A DNA stretch of 25,723 nt, from assembly GCA_029005335.1 (NCBI GenBank), contig JAQXFT010000196.1:1-25723 (forward strand), in the 5' to 3' direction. Every line of letters begins with the position of its first letter. Positions within the stretch are counted from its first letter, which is position 1. The position numbers and the translations under genes were made by a program. Positions 1-7,972 of the stretch are shown here, in pieces. A model generated the notes under the pieces. The model was given only the letters and a program-made list of their open reading frames with translations. It was not told the origin of the DNA and did not search any database. Source of the DNA: Oscillospiraceae bacterium. GTDB taxonomy: Bacteria > Bacillota > Clostridia > Oscillospirales > Ruminococcaceae.

Positions 1-4
1 CCAT
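1..4 (-). CDS. Start codon of a gene running off the left edge (possibly dnaK)
   Basis: Read on the minus strand, the left edge carries an AAAGGAAGA ribosome binding site, six T residues and then ATGG, with the ATG at positions 2-4. This is well-formed translation-start context, so a gene very probably begins here and continues outside the window. Its identity cannot be read. Because hrcA and grpE lie upstream on the same strand, and dnaK commonly follows grpE in Firmicutes and often starts with Met-Gly, dnaK is the obvious guess. That part is inference from gene order only. Confidence 0.4.
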
Positions 5-106
5 AAAAAATCTTCCTTTCATATAACAGGCATAATGCCTTAATGGTTTGTGAATAATTTTTAAAAGTTTTTTATCAGACCACTGAAAAGGGTCTTGATA
101 TACACT

Positions 107-640
107 TTAAATATCGCCGTGGTATTTTCCGGCGTTTTTAAGTTGTTTAAGTTTTGGAGTGATTGATTCACACTGTTTCAGGTAATGTTGATATTCATAA
201 TCTCTTTTGCCTCTGCATACCCTGCCTTTTTTCATTGCTATTGCATTACACAAATCACTGTCATTCAGTTCGCCATACCAGTGCAGACTGAATATTTCAT
301 GATTTTCTCTGACAAAGTCAAGAACTTTTTCAACCTGTTCTTCGTATTCAGACGGATATTCGGCAAGTACTTCGGGATTTTCGGAAACAGATATATAATA
401 CAGATAATCTTCAATCCTGACTGCAACAGCCGGATAATCAGTATAAAGATTTTCTTCTCCATAATGGCAGTGAGTTCCGTCCATACAGTAACAGTCTCTG
501 TTTTTCAAATTGACTCCATCTGACCATGAAAATAATTCAAATGGCAAACCAAAATGATTTTTTACTATCCTGAACCAACAGCCCTCATTACCCCTTTCGA
601 TTATTTTCCAATAGTCACGTGGTTTTGTTACATCAATCAT
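107..640 (-). CDS. Uncharacterised 177-residue protein in the heat-shock operon
   Basis: I do not recognise this gene with confidence. The protein is soluble, has no signal peptide or membrane segment, and is acidic and aromatic-rich. It has a CxCxxxxHCHYGEE stretch near residues 50-63 and, near residues 85-130, a helical stretch ending LHWYGELNDSDL. The pattern of a His-containing strand followed by a helix and a Trp-Gly motif is loosely reminiscent of DUF4160-type proteins from toxin-antitoxin and phage contexts, but this is too weak for a name. The C-terminus (residues 140-177) is Lys/Arg-rich. The ATG at 638-640 is preceded by an AGGTG ribosome binding site, and only 29 bases separate it from the grpE stop. 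It is therefore probably co-transcribed with hrcA and grpE and may be heat-inducible. Confidence 0.75.
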   Translation of the reverse strand: MIDVTKPRDYWKIIERGNEGCWFRIVKNHFGLPFELFSWSDGVNLKNRDCYCMDGTHCHYGEENLYTDYPAVAVRIEDYLYYISVSENPEVLAEYPSEYEEQVEKVLDFVRENHEIFSLHWYGELNDSDLCNAIAMKKGRVCRGKRDYEYQHYLKQCESITPKLKQLKNAGKYHGDI

Positions 641-669
641 AGTTTACACCTACTTTTATTTCAGTGTTT

Positions 670-1206
670 TTATTGAGCAACTACCACCATAGCAGGACGT
701 ATGAGTCTGTCGCCGATTTTGTATCCTTTCTGATAAACCTGACAAATTTTACCTGATTCAAAATCCTCGCTGTCAACTTTGGTAACAGCGTTGTGGAGAT
801 TGGGGTCGAAATCCTCACCGAGAGCGGGGACTTCCTTGACATCAAGCTTATCAAGAACGGATTTGAACTGATTGAAAATCATAGTCATGCCGTTTTTATA
901 GGCTTCATCAGAACATTCAGCAATAATTGCACGTTCAAAGCTGTCCATAACAGGCAGAATATTTTCAACGCATTTAGCAGTAGCATTTCCGAAGGCTTCA
1001 ATTTTTTCCTTTGAGGTTCTTTTGCGGAAGTTATCATATTCAGCAAAAAGTCTCAGATATTTGTCTTCAGAATCGTTCAGCTTTGATTCCAGTTCAGAAA
1101 TTTTAGCTGATATGTCATCACACTCATTTGAATTGTCTTTTTCGTCTGTATTTTCTTCAGCAGGGGTTTCCTCCTGAATATCCGGATTCTTTTCAGTTTC
1201 TTCCAT
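670..1206 (-). CDS. grpE: GrpE, nucleotide exchange factor for DnaK
   Basis: GrpE releases ADP from the DnaK chaperone in the cytoplasm and so resets its substrate-binding cycle. The 178-residue length is typical. The first 35 residues or so are a disordered acidic region rich in Glu and Asp. A long helix follows (about residues 35-90, with the family stretch LRLFAEYDNFRKRT). The C-terminal beta domain carries the family signature near residues 130-178 (DFDPNLHNAV, GYKIGDRLIRPAMVVVAQ). An AAGGAGT ribosome binding site precedes the ATG, and 15 bases separate it from the upstream hrcA stop, indicating one transcript controlled by the CIRCE operator in front of hrcA. Confidence 0.97.
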   Translation of the reverse strand: MEETEKNPDIQEETPAEENTDEKDNSNECDDISAKISELESKLNDSEDKYLRLFAEYDNFRKRTSKEKIEAFGNATAKCVENILPVMDSFERAIIAECSDEAYKNGMTMIFNQFKSVLDKLDVKEVPALGEDFDPNLHNAVTKVDSEDFESGKICQVYQKGYKIGDRLIRPAMVVVAQ

Positions 1207-1221
1207 TTTTCAGACTCCTTT

Positions 1222-2253
1222 CTATTTGTTGCTCTCATCGTCTGTTATATCATCTGACATAAGGAGAGTTAATTTTTCTGTAAAATATTCCACATACGGA
1301 ATAATTTTAGCGTAGTCAATTCTCACAGGGCCTATAATTCCGAGTGAGCCGGCAGTTTTTGAACCTTTTTTATATTTTGAAACAATCATGCTTGAATTTC
1401 CTATGATAAAGTCCTCGGATTCGTGACCGAATTTAATCTGAATACCATTGAAGGTATCATCAAGCATATTGCCCAGCTCATTTTTATGTTCAATAAATCT
1501 GACTATTTCATTTTTATCGAGGTCGTTGCAGTAGAAAAGGTTTTCTTCTCCGCTGAAGGTGAGTGAATTTTGTTTAAGGTCGGCGGAAAGCTCATAGATA
1601 CTTTTTACAAGCGGTGAAAGTATTACCATATAAGCACCAAGAGCCGTAACCATTTTATCGAATGTTTCCTCTGAAAGCTCTTCAATTGAAACGCCCTGAA
1701 GATTTTCCTGAATGTAATGCGAGAAAAAATCGAGCTGTTCATTGCTGAGGTCAAATTCGAGACGGCAGGCTTTATTTTTGATATTTCCGCCTGATGTAAT
1801 CAGAAGAATGACATACATTCTTTTTCCGGTAGGGATTACTTCAACCTTTGATATTACGGAGAATTTGGGTGCTGAATTTGCAGCAACGGCAGTACAGTTA
1901 GTAAGCTCTGCCAGAGCAGTTACAGCATTCTGGATAATAGCTTCTTCAGTGAAAGCACCATTCTGTTCAAGCATATTATCGAGTCTGATTTTTTCATCTT
2001 CCGGGAGCTTTGCAGGGTTTACGAACTTTTCGATATAAAGCCGGTATCCGGAAAATGTGGGTATTCTTCCGGCAGAAGTATGAGGCTGTTCGAGGTATCC
2101 GAGCTGTTCAAGAGCAGCCATATCATTTCTGATAGTGGCGGAAGAAATCCTGATATCCAGTATAGCGGCAATAGCCTTTGAGCCGACCGGTTCACCGGTT
2201 CTGATATACTCATCAACGACAGCAGCTAAGACCTTGAGTTTTCTTTCGTCCAC
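1222..2253 (-). CDS. hrcA: HrcA, heat-inducible transcription repressor
   Basis: HrcA represses class I heat-shock genes by binding CIRCE elements, and GroEL modulates its activity. The protein shows the N-terminal winged helix (EYIRTGEPVGSKAIA, then SSATIRNDMAALEQLGYLEQPHTSAGRIPT, residues about 14-65), followed by the GAF-like central domain and a C-terminal IGPVRIDYAKIIPYVEYF segment. The open frame extends back to a TTG at 2271, but that codon lies inside the ribosome binding site. The GAAAGGGTG at 2261-2269 sits 7 bases before a GTG at 2251-2253, which gives a 343-residue protein starting Met-Asp-Glu-Arg, as is usual for HrcA; I chose this start. First gene of the operon, autoregulated through the adjacent CIRCE. 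Confidence 0.97.
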   Translation of the reverse strand: MDERKLKVLAAVVDEYIRTGEPVGSKAIAAILDIRISSATIRNDMAALEQLGYLEQPHTSAGRIPTFSGYRLYIEKFVNPAKLPEDEKIRLDNMLEQNGAFTEEAIIQNAVTALAELTNCTAVAANSAPKFSVISKVEVIPTGKRMYVILLITSGGNIKNKACRLEFDLSNEQLDFFSHYIQENLQGVSIEELSEETFDKMVTALGAYMVILSPLVKSIYELSADLKQNSLTFSGEENLFYCNDLDKNEIVRFIEHKNELGNMLDDTFNGIQIKFGHESEDFIIGNSSMIVSKYKKGSKTAGSLGIIGPVRIDYAKIIPYVEYFTEKLTLLMSDDITDDESNK

Positions 2254-2275
2254 GATTTTACACCCTTTCAATCTT

Positions 2276-2302
2276 TTAGCACTCTCTGTCCTTGAGTGCT
2301 AA
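2276..2302 (-). promoter_or_regulatory. CIRCE operator (HrcA binding site)
   Basis: A perfect match to the classical CIRCE: TTAGCACTC at 2276-2284, a 9-base spacer, and GAGTGCTAA at 2294-2302. It lies between the -10 region and the hrcA start, so bound HrcA would block initiation. A partial third copy of the half-site (TTAGCACTA, 2310-2318) lies just upstream within the promoter. Confidence 0.97.
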
Positions 2303-2306
2303 TTAT

Positions 2307-2335
2307 AATTTAGCACTATTATAACCAAAAGTCAA
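2307..2335 (-). promoter_or_regulatory. Sigma-A-type promoter of the hrcA operon
   Basis: On the minus strand TTGACT (2330-2335) is followed after 17 bases by TAAATT (2307-2312). An overlapping TATAAT at 2302-2307 is an alternative -10 with non-ideal spacing. The CIRCE operator begins immediately downstream. Confidence 0.75.
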
Positions 2336-2445
2336 GGGATTTATTTATTTTCAGCTTATTAGACAAAAAAATATTGTGGCTGAGGTGCATTTTTAACAAT
2401 ATTTTTCAGATTGATGAGTCATAACAGTGTTAAAAGGGCATAGAA

Positions 2446-2460
2446 TTATAATGATTACAG
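2446..2460 (+). promoter_or_regulatory. Possible Fur-like site overlapping the feoB -10 box
   Basis: TTATAATGATTACAG contains the TATAAT (2447-2452) that is the best -10 for feoB. It matches the 7-1-7 Fur consensus TGATAAT-N-ATTATCA at 10 of 14 fixed positions by my count. The left arm is good (6/7) and the right arm poor (4/7). No convincing -35 is visible. In AT-rich DNA such a match can arise by chance. Confidence 0.3.
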
Positions 2461-2483
2461 ATAAGAGGAGGGAGAATATATAT

Positions 2484-4517
2484 ATGGAAGCCAGTATAAT
2501 ATCTCTTGCCGGAAATCCTAATGTAGGTAAATCAACGCTTTTCAATGCACTGACGGGAATGAATCAGCATACAGGGAACTGGGCAGGGAAGACGGTATCA
2601 AATGCCACAGGGGAATTTGAATATAACGGACATAAATTTATATTTGTAGATGTTCCGGGAACATATTCTCTGAGGGCAGTATCAGCTGAGGAGGAATGTG
2701 CAAGGGATTTTATATGTTTCGGAAGTGCAGAAGCCTCTGTAGTAGTATGTGATGCAACGTGCCTTGAAAGAAATCTTAATCTTGTATTACAGACGATAGA
2801 AGTGAGTCCGAAGACTCTTGTGTGCATAAATCTTCTTGATGAGGCGGAATCAAAGGGAATAAGAGTGGATATTGAAAGGCTTGAAAGTCTGCTCGGAGTA
2901 CCCGTATGCGGAATAACTGCAAGAACCGGAAAGGGTATTCCGGAGATGTGCGGAAAGCTTTATGATATGGTATTTTCGGAAGCTCCTCCGAATCCCATAC
3001 AGATATTATATGATGATAATATTGAAAATGCCATAGATAAAATAATACCACTTATTTCCGGAAAAGTCAGAAGACTTCCGGAAAGGTTCACAGCACTGAA
3101 GATACTTGAAAATGATGAAAGCACAATACATAAAATAGAGGAATACGAAAATATAAGTCTTTCGGGAAATCCGGAGCTTGATGAGATACGCAGTCAGTGC
3201 GAAAATATTTCCGACAGCATAACAGCATCAGTTATAAGAAAGGCAGAGGAGATTGCGAATGAATGTGTAGTGACAGGAGACAGAGCCTATAAGCGTGACA
3301 GAATGATTGATAATATAATAACAAGCCGGAGGTTCGGAATACCGCTTATGATACTTCTTCTGGGATTGATTCTCTGGATAACCATAGAGGGAGCAAATAT
3401 TCCGTCAGATATATTATCCGGATTTCTTTTCGGGATAGGCGATAAGCTTTCAGAGCTTATTCTCAGAACGAATGCACCGGAATGGGTTGAGGGAGTACTG
3501 ATACAGGGGATATATAAGGTACTTGCATGGGTGGTATCGGTAATGCTTCCGCCTATGGCGATATTTTTTCCGTTGTTTACGCTTCTTGAGGATTTCGGAT
3601 ATCTTCCGAGAGTGGCATTTAATCTTGACAGATGCTTTAAATGTGCCAATGCGTGCGGAAAGCAGAGTCTCACAATGTGTATGGGATTCGGGTGCAATGC
3701 AGTAGGGGTAACAGGTTGCAGGATAATAGATTCGCCGAGAGAAAGGCTTATAGCGATACTTACAAACAGCTTTGTACCATGCAACGGAAGATTTCCGACT
3801 ATTATAGCAATAATAAGTATGTTTTTCATAACATCAGGGGGATTTGGTTCATCGCTTTTATCATCGGGAATACTTCTTCTGACAATACTTCTCGGAATAG
3901 CTATGACGCTGATTATATCAAAGCTGTTATCCGTAACTATACTCAAAGGAATCCCCTCATCATTTACGCTTGAGCTTCCGCCATACCGTAAACCGCAGTT
4001 TTCAAAAGTAATAATCCGTTCGATACTTGACAGAACTTTATTTGTACTTGGAAGAGCCTGTATAGTAGCGATACCGAGCGGACTTATTATCTGGATACTT
4101 GCCAATATAAATATAAATGACATATCACTTTTATCATATTGTGCAGATTTTCTTGACCCGTTCGGAGAATTTATAGGGCTTGACGGAGTAATACTGCTTG
4201 CATTCATACTGGGATTTCCTGCCAATGAAATAGTAGTGCCGATAATAATAATGACATATCTTGCAGAGGGTTCAATACTGGAGCTTTCCGACCTGAATCA
4301 GCTTAAAGAACTGTTTATCAATAATGGCTGGGATATATCAACAGCAGTATGTATGCTTATATTTACGTTGTTTCATTTTCCATGTTCAACGACGTGTCTT
4401 ACTATAAAGAAAGAAACCGGAAGTATAAAATGGACTGTCACAGCATTTATTCTTCCCGTAATTATCGGAATAATTCTTTGCAGTGCAGTTAATTTTTTAT
4501 TCGGGATATTTTCATGA
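2484..4517 (+). CDS. feoB: FeoB, ferrous iron transporter
   Basis: FeoB imports Fe(II) across the cytoplasmic membrane using a cytosolic G-protein domain. The G-domain motifs are visible at the N-terminus: GNPNVGKST (G1), DVPGTYSL (G3) and NLLD (G4, in place of the usual NxxD Met forms). Many hydrophobic segments follow from about residue 280 to the end. The Cys-rich core includes MGFGCNAVGVTGC and VPCNGRFPT, the form seen in clostridial FeoB. The frame is open from an ATG at 2427, but AGGAGGGAG at 2466-2474 lies 9 bases before the ATG at 2484, giving 677 residues and a protein starting right at the G domain. No feoA lies beside it, so it is a stand-alone feoB with its own terminator. A possible Fur-like site overlaps the -10. 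Some FeoB relatives carry Mn, so metal specificity is inferred. Confidence 0.95.
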   Translation: MEASIISLAGNPNVGKSTLFNALTGMNQHTGNWAGKTVSNATGEFEYNGHKFIFVDVPGTYSLRAVSAEEECARDFICFGSAEASVVVCDATCLERNLNLVLQTIEVSPKTLVCINLLDEAESKGIRVDIERLESLLGVPVCGITARTGKGIPEMCGKLYDMVFSEAPPNPIQILYDDNIENAIDKIIPLISGKVRRLPERFTALKILENDESTIHKIEEYENISLSGNPELDEIRSQCENISDSITASVIRKAEEIANECVVTGDRAYKRDRMIDNIITSRRFGIPLMILLLGLILWITIEGANIPSDILSGFLFGIGDKLSELILRTNAPEWVEGVLIQGIYKVLAWVVSVMLPPMAIFFPLFTLLEDFGYLPRVAFNLDRCFKCANACGKQSLTMCMGFGCNAVGVTGCRIIDSPRERLIAILTNSFVPCNGRFPTIIAIISMFFITSGGFGSSLLSSGILLLTILLGIAMTLIISKLLSVTILKGIPSSFTLELPPYRKPQFSKVIIRSILDRTLFVLGRACIVAIPSGLIIWILANININDISLLSYCADFLDPFGEFIGLDGVILLAFILGFPANEIVVPIIIMTYLAEGSILELSDLNQLKELFINNGWDISTAVCMLIFTLFHFPCSTTCLTIKKETGSIKWTVTAFILPVIIGIILCSAVNFLFGIFS

Positions 4518-4520
4518 AGA

Positions 4521-4557
4521 AACCGGAGCAGTTCAGAAATCTGCTCCGGTTTTTTTA
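4521..4557 (+). terminator. Rho-independent terminator after feoB
   Basis: AACCGGAGCAG (4521-4531) pairs perfectly with CTGCTCCGGTT (4541-4551) across a 9-base loop and is followed by a run of T residues. It begins a few bases after the feoB stop. Confidence 0.95.
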
Positions 4558-4576
4558 ATAAAAAATTGAAATAATA

Positions 4577-4605
4577 GTGACAAACAGAAAAAAATATGCT
4601 ATAAT
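4577..4605 (+). promoter_or_regulatory. Promoter of the flippase gene
   Basis: GTGACA (4577-4582), a 17-base spacer, and TATAAT (4600-4605) preceded by TGC, an extended -10. The gene is thus transcribed separately from feoB. Confidence 0.8.
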
Positions 4606-4637
4606 ATGTAAACAACAAAAATCAGGAGTGTGAATCT

Positions 4638-6068
4638 ATGAATAAATATAAAAGTCTGGCAATGAATACGGTGATATTCGCAATAGGAAGCTTTGGTTCA
4701 AAGATACTTGTATTATTTTTAACAAGACTTTATACGAGCAATATAAGTCCGGCGGACAGCAGTACAAAGGAGCTTCTTGAAATAACGCTTAATTTTCTTC
4801 TGCCGATATTTACGCTTTCGATATCAAGTGCAACAATGAGATACGGACTTGATAAGGAGTATAATAAAAAGCAGGTATATACAGGTTCATTTATTGTGTG
4901 TATGGGCGGACTTGTAATGCTTTTTATAATATCGCCGTTGTTTAAGCTTATATCATTTCTCAGCTATATGGACGGCTATTTGTTTTTATTGCTTTTGTAT
5001 GTATGTGCATCAGCATTCAGGGATTTGAACTCACAGTTTGTAAGGGCGAAGCAGTTACTGAAGCTTTATTCATTTGACGGAATCCTGACAACACTTACAT
5101 TATTTTTATTCAACGTAATATTTATATCAAAGCTTCATATGGGAGTAAAGGGTTTTATGCTTGCAAGCATATTATCCGATTCACTTTCGGCATTGTTTTT
5201 ATTTTTCACAGGCAGAGTTTATAAATATCTGAGAATAAAGAGCTTTGATGCTGAACTTACCAAAGTTATGTTAAGGTTTGCACTTCCGGTAATACCAACA
5301 ACAATAATGTGGACTATAACGGGATTTTCAGACCGTCTGTTCATAAGATATATGCACAGCGATACAGCCGTACTTGGTGAGGCATCGGCGGGAATATACG
5401 GATATGCCTCAAAAGTACCGAATTTAATCTTAATGGTATCAACAATATTCTATCAGGCGTGGAATATGTCAGCCATAACGGAGAATAACTCCAAAGACAA
5501 AAGCAGTTTTTACAGGACTGTATATAATGCATATCAGGCAATGCTCTATATTGCGACAGCGTACCTTATAGCATTTGTAAAGCCAATAACAGCAATATTT
5601 GTAGATTCGGGAAATTACTCTGAATACGGAGACGTATATCTATATACACCGATACTTGCAATATCAGTATTATTAATATCCCTGAATCAGTTTTTAAGCA
5701 GTATATATACAGCAACTTGTCACACTAAAAATTCAGCATGGACAAGTCTTTCGGCGTGCGTTGCAAACATAATATTAAACATAATTCTTATACCGAAAAT
5801 GGGAATACAGGGTGCAGCTATAGCAACGCTTGCAAGTTATCTTGTATGCTATATACTCAGAATATTTGATACCAGAAGACTTATATATTTCAGGGTCTGT
5901 CATGCTGATTTTCTGCTGAATATGATTATGCTTTTAATAATGAGCTATGCTATAATTGAACAGCCGGAATTAAAGATGTTTTATCTTGTATGCGGACTGA
6001 TATTTGCGACTTCATACAATTTCCGTCCTATTATGATGACGGTGAGAAAGCTTCTGAAAAGGCATTGA
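4638..6068 (+). CDS. Polysaccharide/oligosaccharide flippase (MOP superfamily)
   Basis: The 476-residue integral membrane protein has about 12-14 hydrophobic segments from end to end. The N-terminal MNTVIFAIGSFGSKILVLFLTR resembles Wzx-type flippases of the polysaccharide biosynthesis family. The central LRFALPVIPTTIMWTITGFSDR and the C-terminal LNIILIPKMGIQGAAIATLASY are characteristic of the second half of these proteins. Such transporters move lipid-linked glycans across the cytoplasmic membrane for capsule, teichoic acid or other wall polymers. No glycosyltransferases lie nearby, so the substrate cannot be inferred. AGGAG at 4623-4627 precedes the ATG. Strong promoter and terminator flank it, so it is a single-gene unit. 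Confidence 0.85.
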   Translation: MNKYKSLAMNTVIFAIGSFGSKILVLFLTRLYTSNISPADSSTKELLEITLNFLLPIFTLSISSATMRYGLDKEYNKKQVYTGSFIVCMGGLVMLFIISPLFKLISFLSYMDGYLFLLLLYVCASAFRDLNSQFVRAKQLLKLYSFDGILTTLTLFLFNVIFISKLHMGVKGFMLASILSDSLSALFLFFTGRVYKYLRIKSFDAELTKVMLRFALPVIPTTIMWTITGFSDRLFIRYMHSDTAVLGEASAGIYGYASKVPNLILMVSTIFYQAWNMSAITENNSKDKSSFYRTVYNAYQAMLYIATAYLIAFVKPITAIFVDSGNYSEYGDVYLYTPILAISVLLISLNQFLSSIYTATCHTKNSAWTSLSACVANIILNIILIPKMGIQGAAIATLASYLVCYILRIFDTRRLIYFRVCHADFLLNMIMLLIMSYAIIEQPELKMFYLVCGLIFATSYNFRPIMMTVRKLLKRH

Positions 6069-6081
6069 TACAAATACAGAA

Positions 6082-6117
6082 CGGGCGGAATTTTTTAAAT
6101 TCCGCCCGAATTATTTT
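6082..6117. terminator. Terminator between the convergent flippase and DUF4291 genes
   Basis: CGGGCGGAATTT (6082-6093) pairs with AAATTCCGCCCG (6097-6108) across a TTT loop. On the plus strand it is followed by a T-rich stretch. On the minus strand the tract after the stem is only weakly T-rich, so it is clearest for the flippase gene, but it probably serves both directions. Confidence 0.85.
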
Positions 6118-6704
6118 CATATCATATCAAGTCTTTTAATAATTTCCGGATTGTTTACGGGATATATTTTTTCTGTGGGAATGTTTTTTGCGTTAAGCTT
6201 TCCGGATTTCCGCTGTTCGTTCCATTTTCTTACGGAGGGAGTCAAATCAGTTATGCGGTATATTCCGGAATTTATAAAATCTTTCAGAATATCTGATTTG
6301 ATACCAATCTGAACAGCAAAGCGGTTTACGGCATTTCCGTTGATATTGCGGTCATTATCCCACTGACAATATACAGTTGTTTCGCTGAAAGCCTTTTCCC
6401 ATTGATTTGAATCATATATCGATGAATCGGGAGAAGTAAGCACAGCTTTTTCGAGCAGACCGTCAAACACTTCACGATATATATCAAGAGCAAGTATATA
6501 TTCCTGATTTTTCTTTGTACCCCAGTTTGAACGGTACATCAGCCACAGAAAAGACGGTTTTATCCATGTCATACGGTTAAGACTGAAATTATTGCCGAAA
6601 GTCTGCAGAGATACAGCCTGTTCAGCAATCTGCTTGTTGTATGCCTGATATACTCTTATATGTTCCCTGTCATATTGTGCAAAAATTTCCTTTTTGTATT
6701 TCAT
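6117..6704 (-). CDS. DUF4291 family protein
   Basis: The 195-residue protein matches the DUF4291 pattern: an early VYQAYNKQIAEQAV segment (about residues 18-31), the highly characteristic RMTWIKPSFLWLMYRSNW stretch (about 44-61), a CQWDNDRN segment near 117-124 and a late ITDLTPSVRKW. No biochemical role is established for the family as far as I know. The conserved aromatic and basic residues suggest a small enzyme or nucleic-acid-related protein, which is speculation. It starts 14 bases after the alr stop with only a weak ribosome binding site, so it is probably co-transcribed with alr and may be translationally coupled. Nothing links it to D-alanine metabolism beyond position. Confidence 0.88.
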   Translation of the reverse strand: MKYKKEIFAQYDREHIRVYQAYNKQIAEQAVSLQTFGNNFSLNRMTWIKPSFLWLMYRSNWGTKKNQEYILALDIYREVFDGLLEKAVLTSPDSSIYDSNQWEKAFSETTVYCQWDNDRNINGNAVNRFAVQIGIKSDILKDFINSGIYRITDLTPSVRKWNEQRKSGKLNAKNIPTEKIYPVNNPEIIKRLDMI

Positions 6705-6718
6705 TTTATACTTGCCTG

Positions 6719-7846
6719 TTATTCAATATATACTCTCGGAACTCTCTTTGAAATACCGCATACAACCTCATAACCGATAGTATTATATAAAGAGGCAAGC
6801 TCATCAGCGGTAATAGTTTCGTTGCCGTCAGTACCGATAAGAGTAACAATATCGCCCTCTTTTGCGTTATTGTCAGTAACGTCAATCATAAGCTGATCCA
6901 TACATATTCTTCCTGTTATACGGCATCTTTTACCATGCAGAAGTACATCAGCCTTTGAAGAAAGAAGTCTTGAATATCCGTCAGCATATCCTATTGTAAC
7001 AGTAGCAATTTTCATTTCATGGTCGGCAACAAAAGTTCTTCCGTAGCTGATGCAGTCGCCTTTTTTAACGGTTTTTACATGGGATACAACAGCTTTAAGG
7101 GACATAACAGGCTTGAATCCATTGGGAATAGCAAGCGGATAGTTGGGACAGAGACCATACATGATAATTCCTGCACGGGCAAGAGTGCTTCTTGGATTTG
7201 TCCTGTAGCAAAGTGCAGCACTGTTCATAAAGTGAACGTGTTCAAGGTAAATATTCTGTGATTCGAGAATATCATATGTATCAAGAATAAATTTCTCCTG
7301 ATTGTCAGTATATTTTATATTATTGGCTTCATCGGAATCAGCAACGGCAAAATGAGTATAGATACCCTCAACGCTGAGACCGTCAATACTGATTATATTT
7401 TTTATTTCCTCTGCACATTCCTGCGGAGTATCATATTTCAAGCCGATTCTTCCCATGCCTGTATCAATTTTGATATGACATCTTACGTTTTTATGATTTT
7501 TAACGAGTTCGAGAGCATATTCTCTTGAAATAACGCCCTGAATGATATTATTTTCGGCGAGCTGTTCAGCGTATTCGGGAGGAGTATATCCCAGAATCAA
7601 TATTTCACCTGACGGACAGAAGCCTCTTACCTGCAAAGCCTCGTCGAGATTTGATACGGCAAAATATTTCACGCCTGATTTTTCAAGACAGTGACAGATT
7701 TCGCCCTCTCCGTGACCGTAGGCATCAGCTTTTACGACCGCCATAATATTTGTTGAAGCTCCGGCAAGCTTCTTTATGAGTGATATGTTTGATTGAAGTC
7801 CTGAGAGTGAAATTTCAGCCCAGGCACGTTTCAGATATTGTTTCAT
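6719..7846 (-). CDS. alr: Alanine racemase
   Basis: This PLP enzyme interconverts L- and D-alanine and supplies D-Ala for peptidoglycan. The PLP lysine is Lys39 in AVVKADAYGHG, the same position as in the Geobacillus enzyme. The second catalytic base, a Tyr, sits in ISYGRTF near residue 268. The IGYADGYSRLL and RITGRICMDQLMIDVT motifs of the C-terminal beta domain are present. The length of 375 residues is normal. An AGAGAGG ribosome binding site lies upstream of the ATG. The gene is divergent from the SLOG-domain gene, with about 125 bases between the two starts. I could not settle its own promoter. It is followed by the DUF4291 gene. Confidence 0.97.
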   Translation of the reverse strand: MKQYLKRAWAEISLSGLQSNISLIKKLAGASTNIMAVVKADAYGHGEGEICHCLEKSGVKYFAVSNLDEALQVRGFCPSGEILILGYTPPEYAEQLAENNIIQGVISREYALELVKNHKNVRCHIKIDTGMGRIGLKYDTPQECAEEIKNIISIDGLSVEGIYTHFAVADSDEANNIKYTDNQEKFILDTYDILESQNIYLEHVHFMNSAALCYRTNPRSTLARAGIIMYGLCPNYPLAIPNGFKPVMSLKAVVSHVKTVKKGDCISYGRTFVADHEMKIATVTIGYADGYSRLLSSKADVLLHGKRCRITGRICMDQLMIDVTDNNAKEGDIVTLIGTDGNETITADELASLYNTIGYEVVCGISKRVPRVYIE

Positions 7847-7897
7847 AGATAAAAAACCTCTCTTGAATGCGATAAATTAAAATTTAATTACAATTTC

Positions 7898-7954
7898 TGA
7901 ATACGCTTGAAATATAACAGATAATATGCTATAATCTAATATAACGCGTATTCA
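7898..7954 (+). promoter_or_regulatory. Promoter of the SLOG gene, bracketed by a perfect 9-bp inverted repeat
   Basis: TTGAAA (7907-7912), a 17-base spacer, and TATAAT (7930-7935) with an extended TGC form a near-consensus promoter. TGAATACGC at 7898-7906 directly abuts the -35. Its exact inverse GCGTATTCA lies at 7946-7954, just before the ribosome binding site. The two arms therefore flank the core promoter, as paired operator half-sites might. The interval also lies upstream of the divergent alr gene. Confidence 0.7.
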
Positions 7955-7972
7955 AAGGAAGTGAGTTTTGAT

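Noticed and set aside
20..100. Terminator between the 177-residue gene and the left-edge gene
   Set aside because: Two small hairpins (GGCAT-N-ATGCC and AGACC/GGTCT) occur, but neither is followed by T residues on the minus strand, so read-through is just as likely.
2427..2483. Upstream ATG start for feoB
   Set aside because: It would place an extra 19 residues before the G domain and overlap the likely -10; the ATG at 2484 has a strong ribosome binding site.
3287..4225. 312-residue open frame antisense to feoB
   Set aside because: It lies wholly within the strongly supported feoB gene, has no ribosome binding site or recognisable motif, and reads as the complementary frame of membrane-helix codons.
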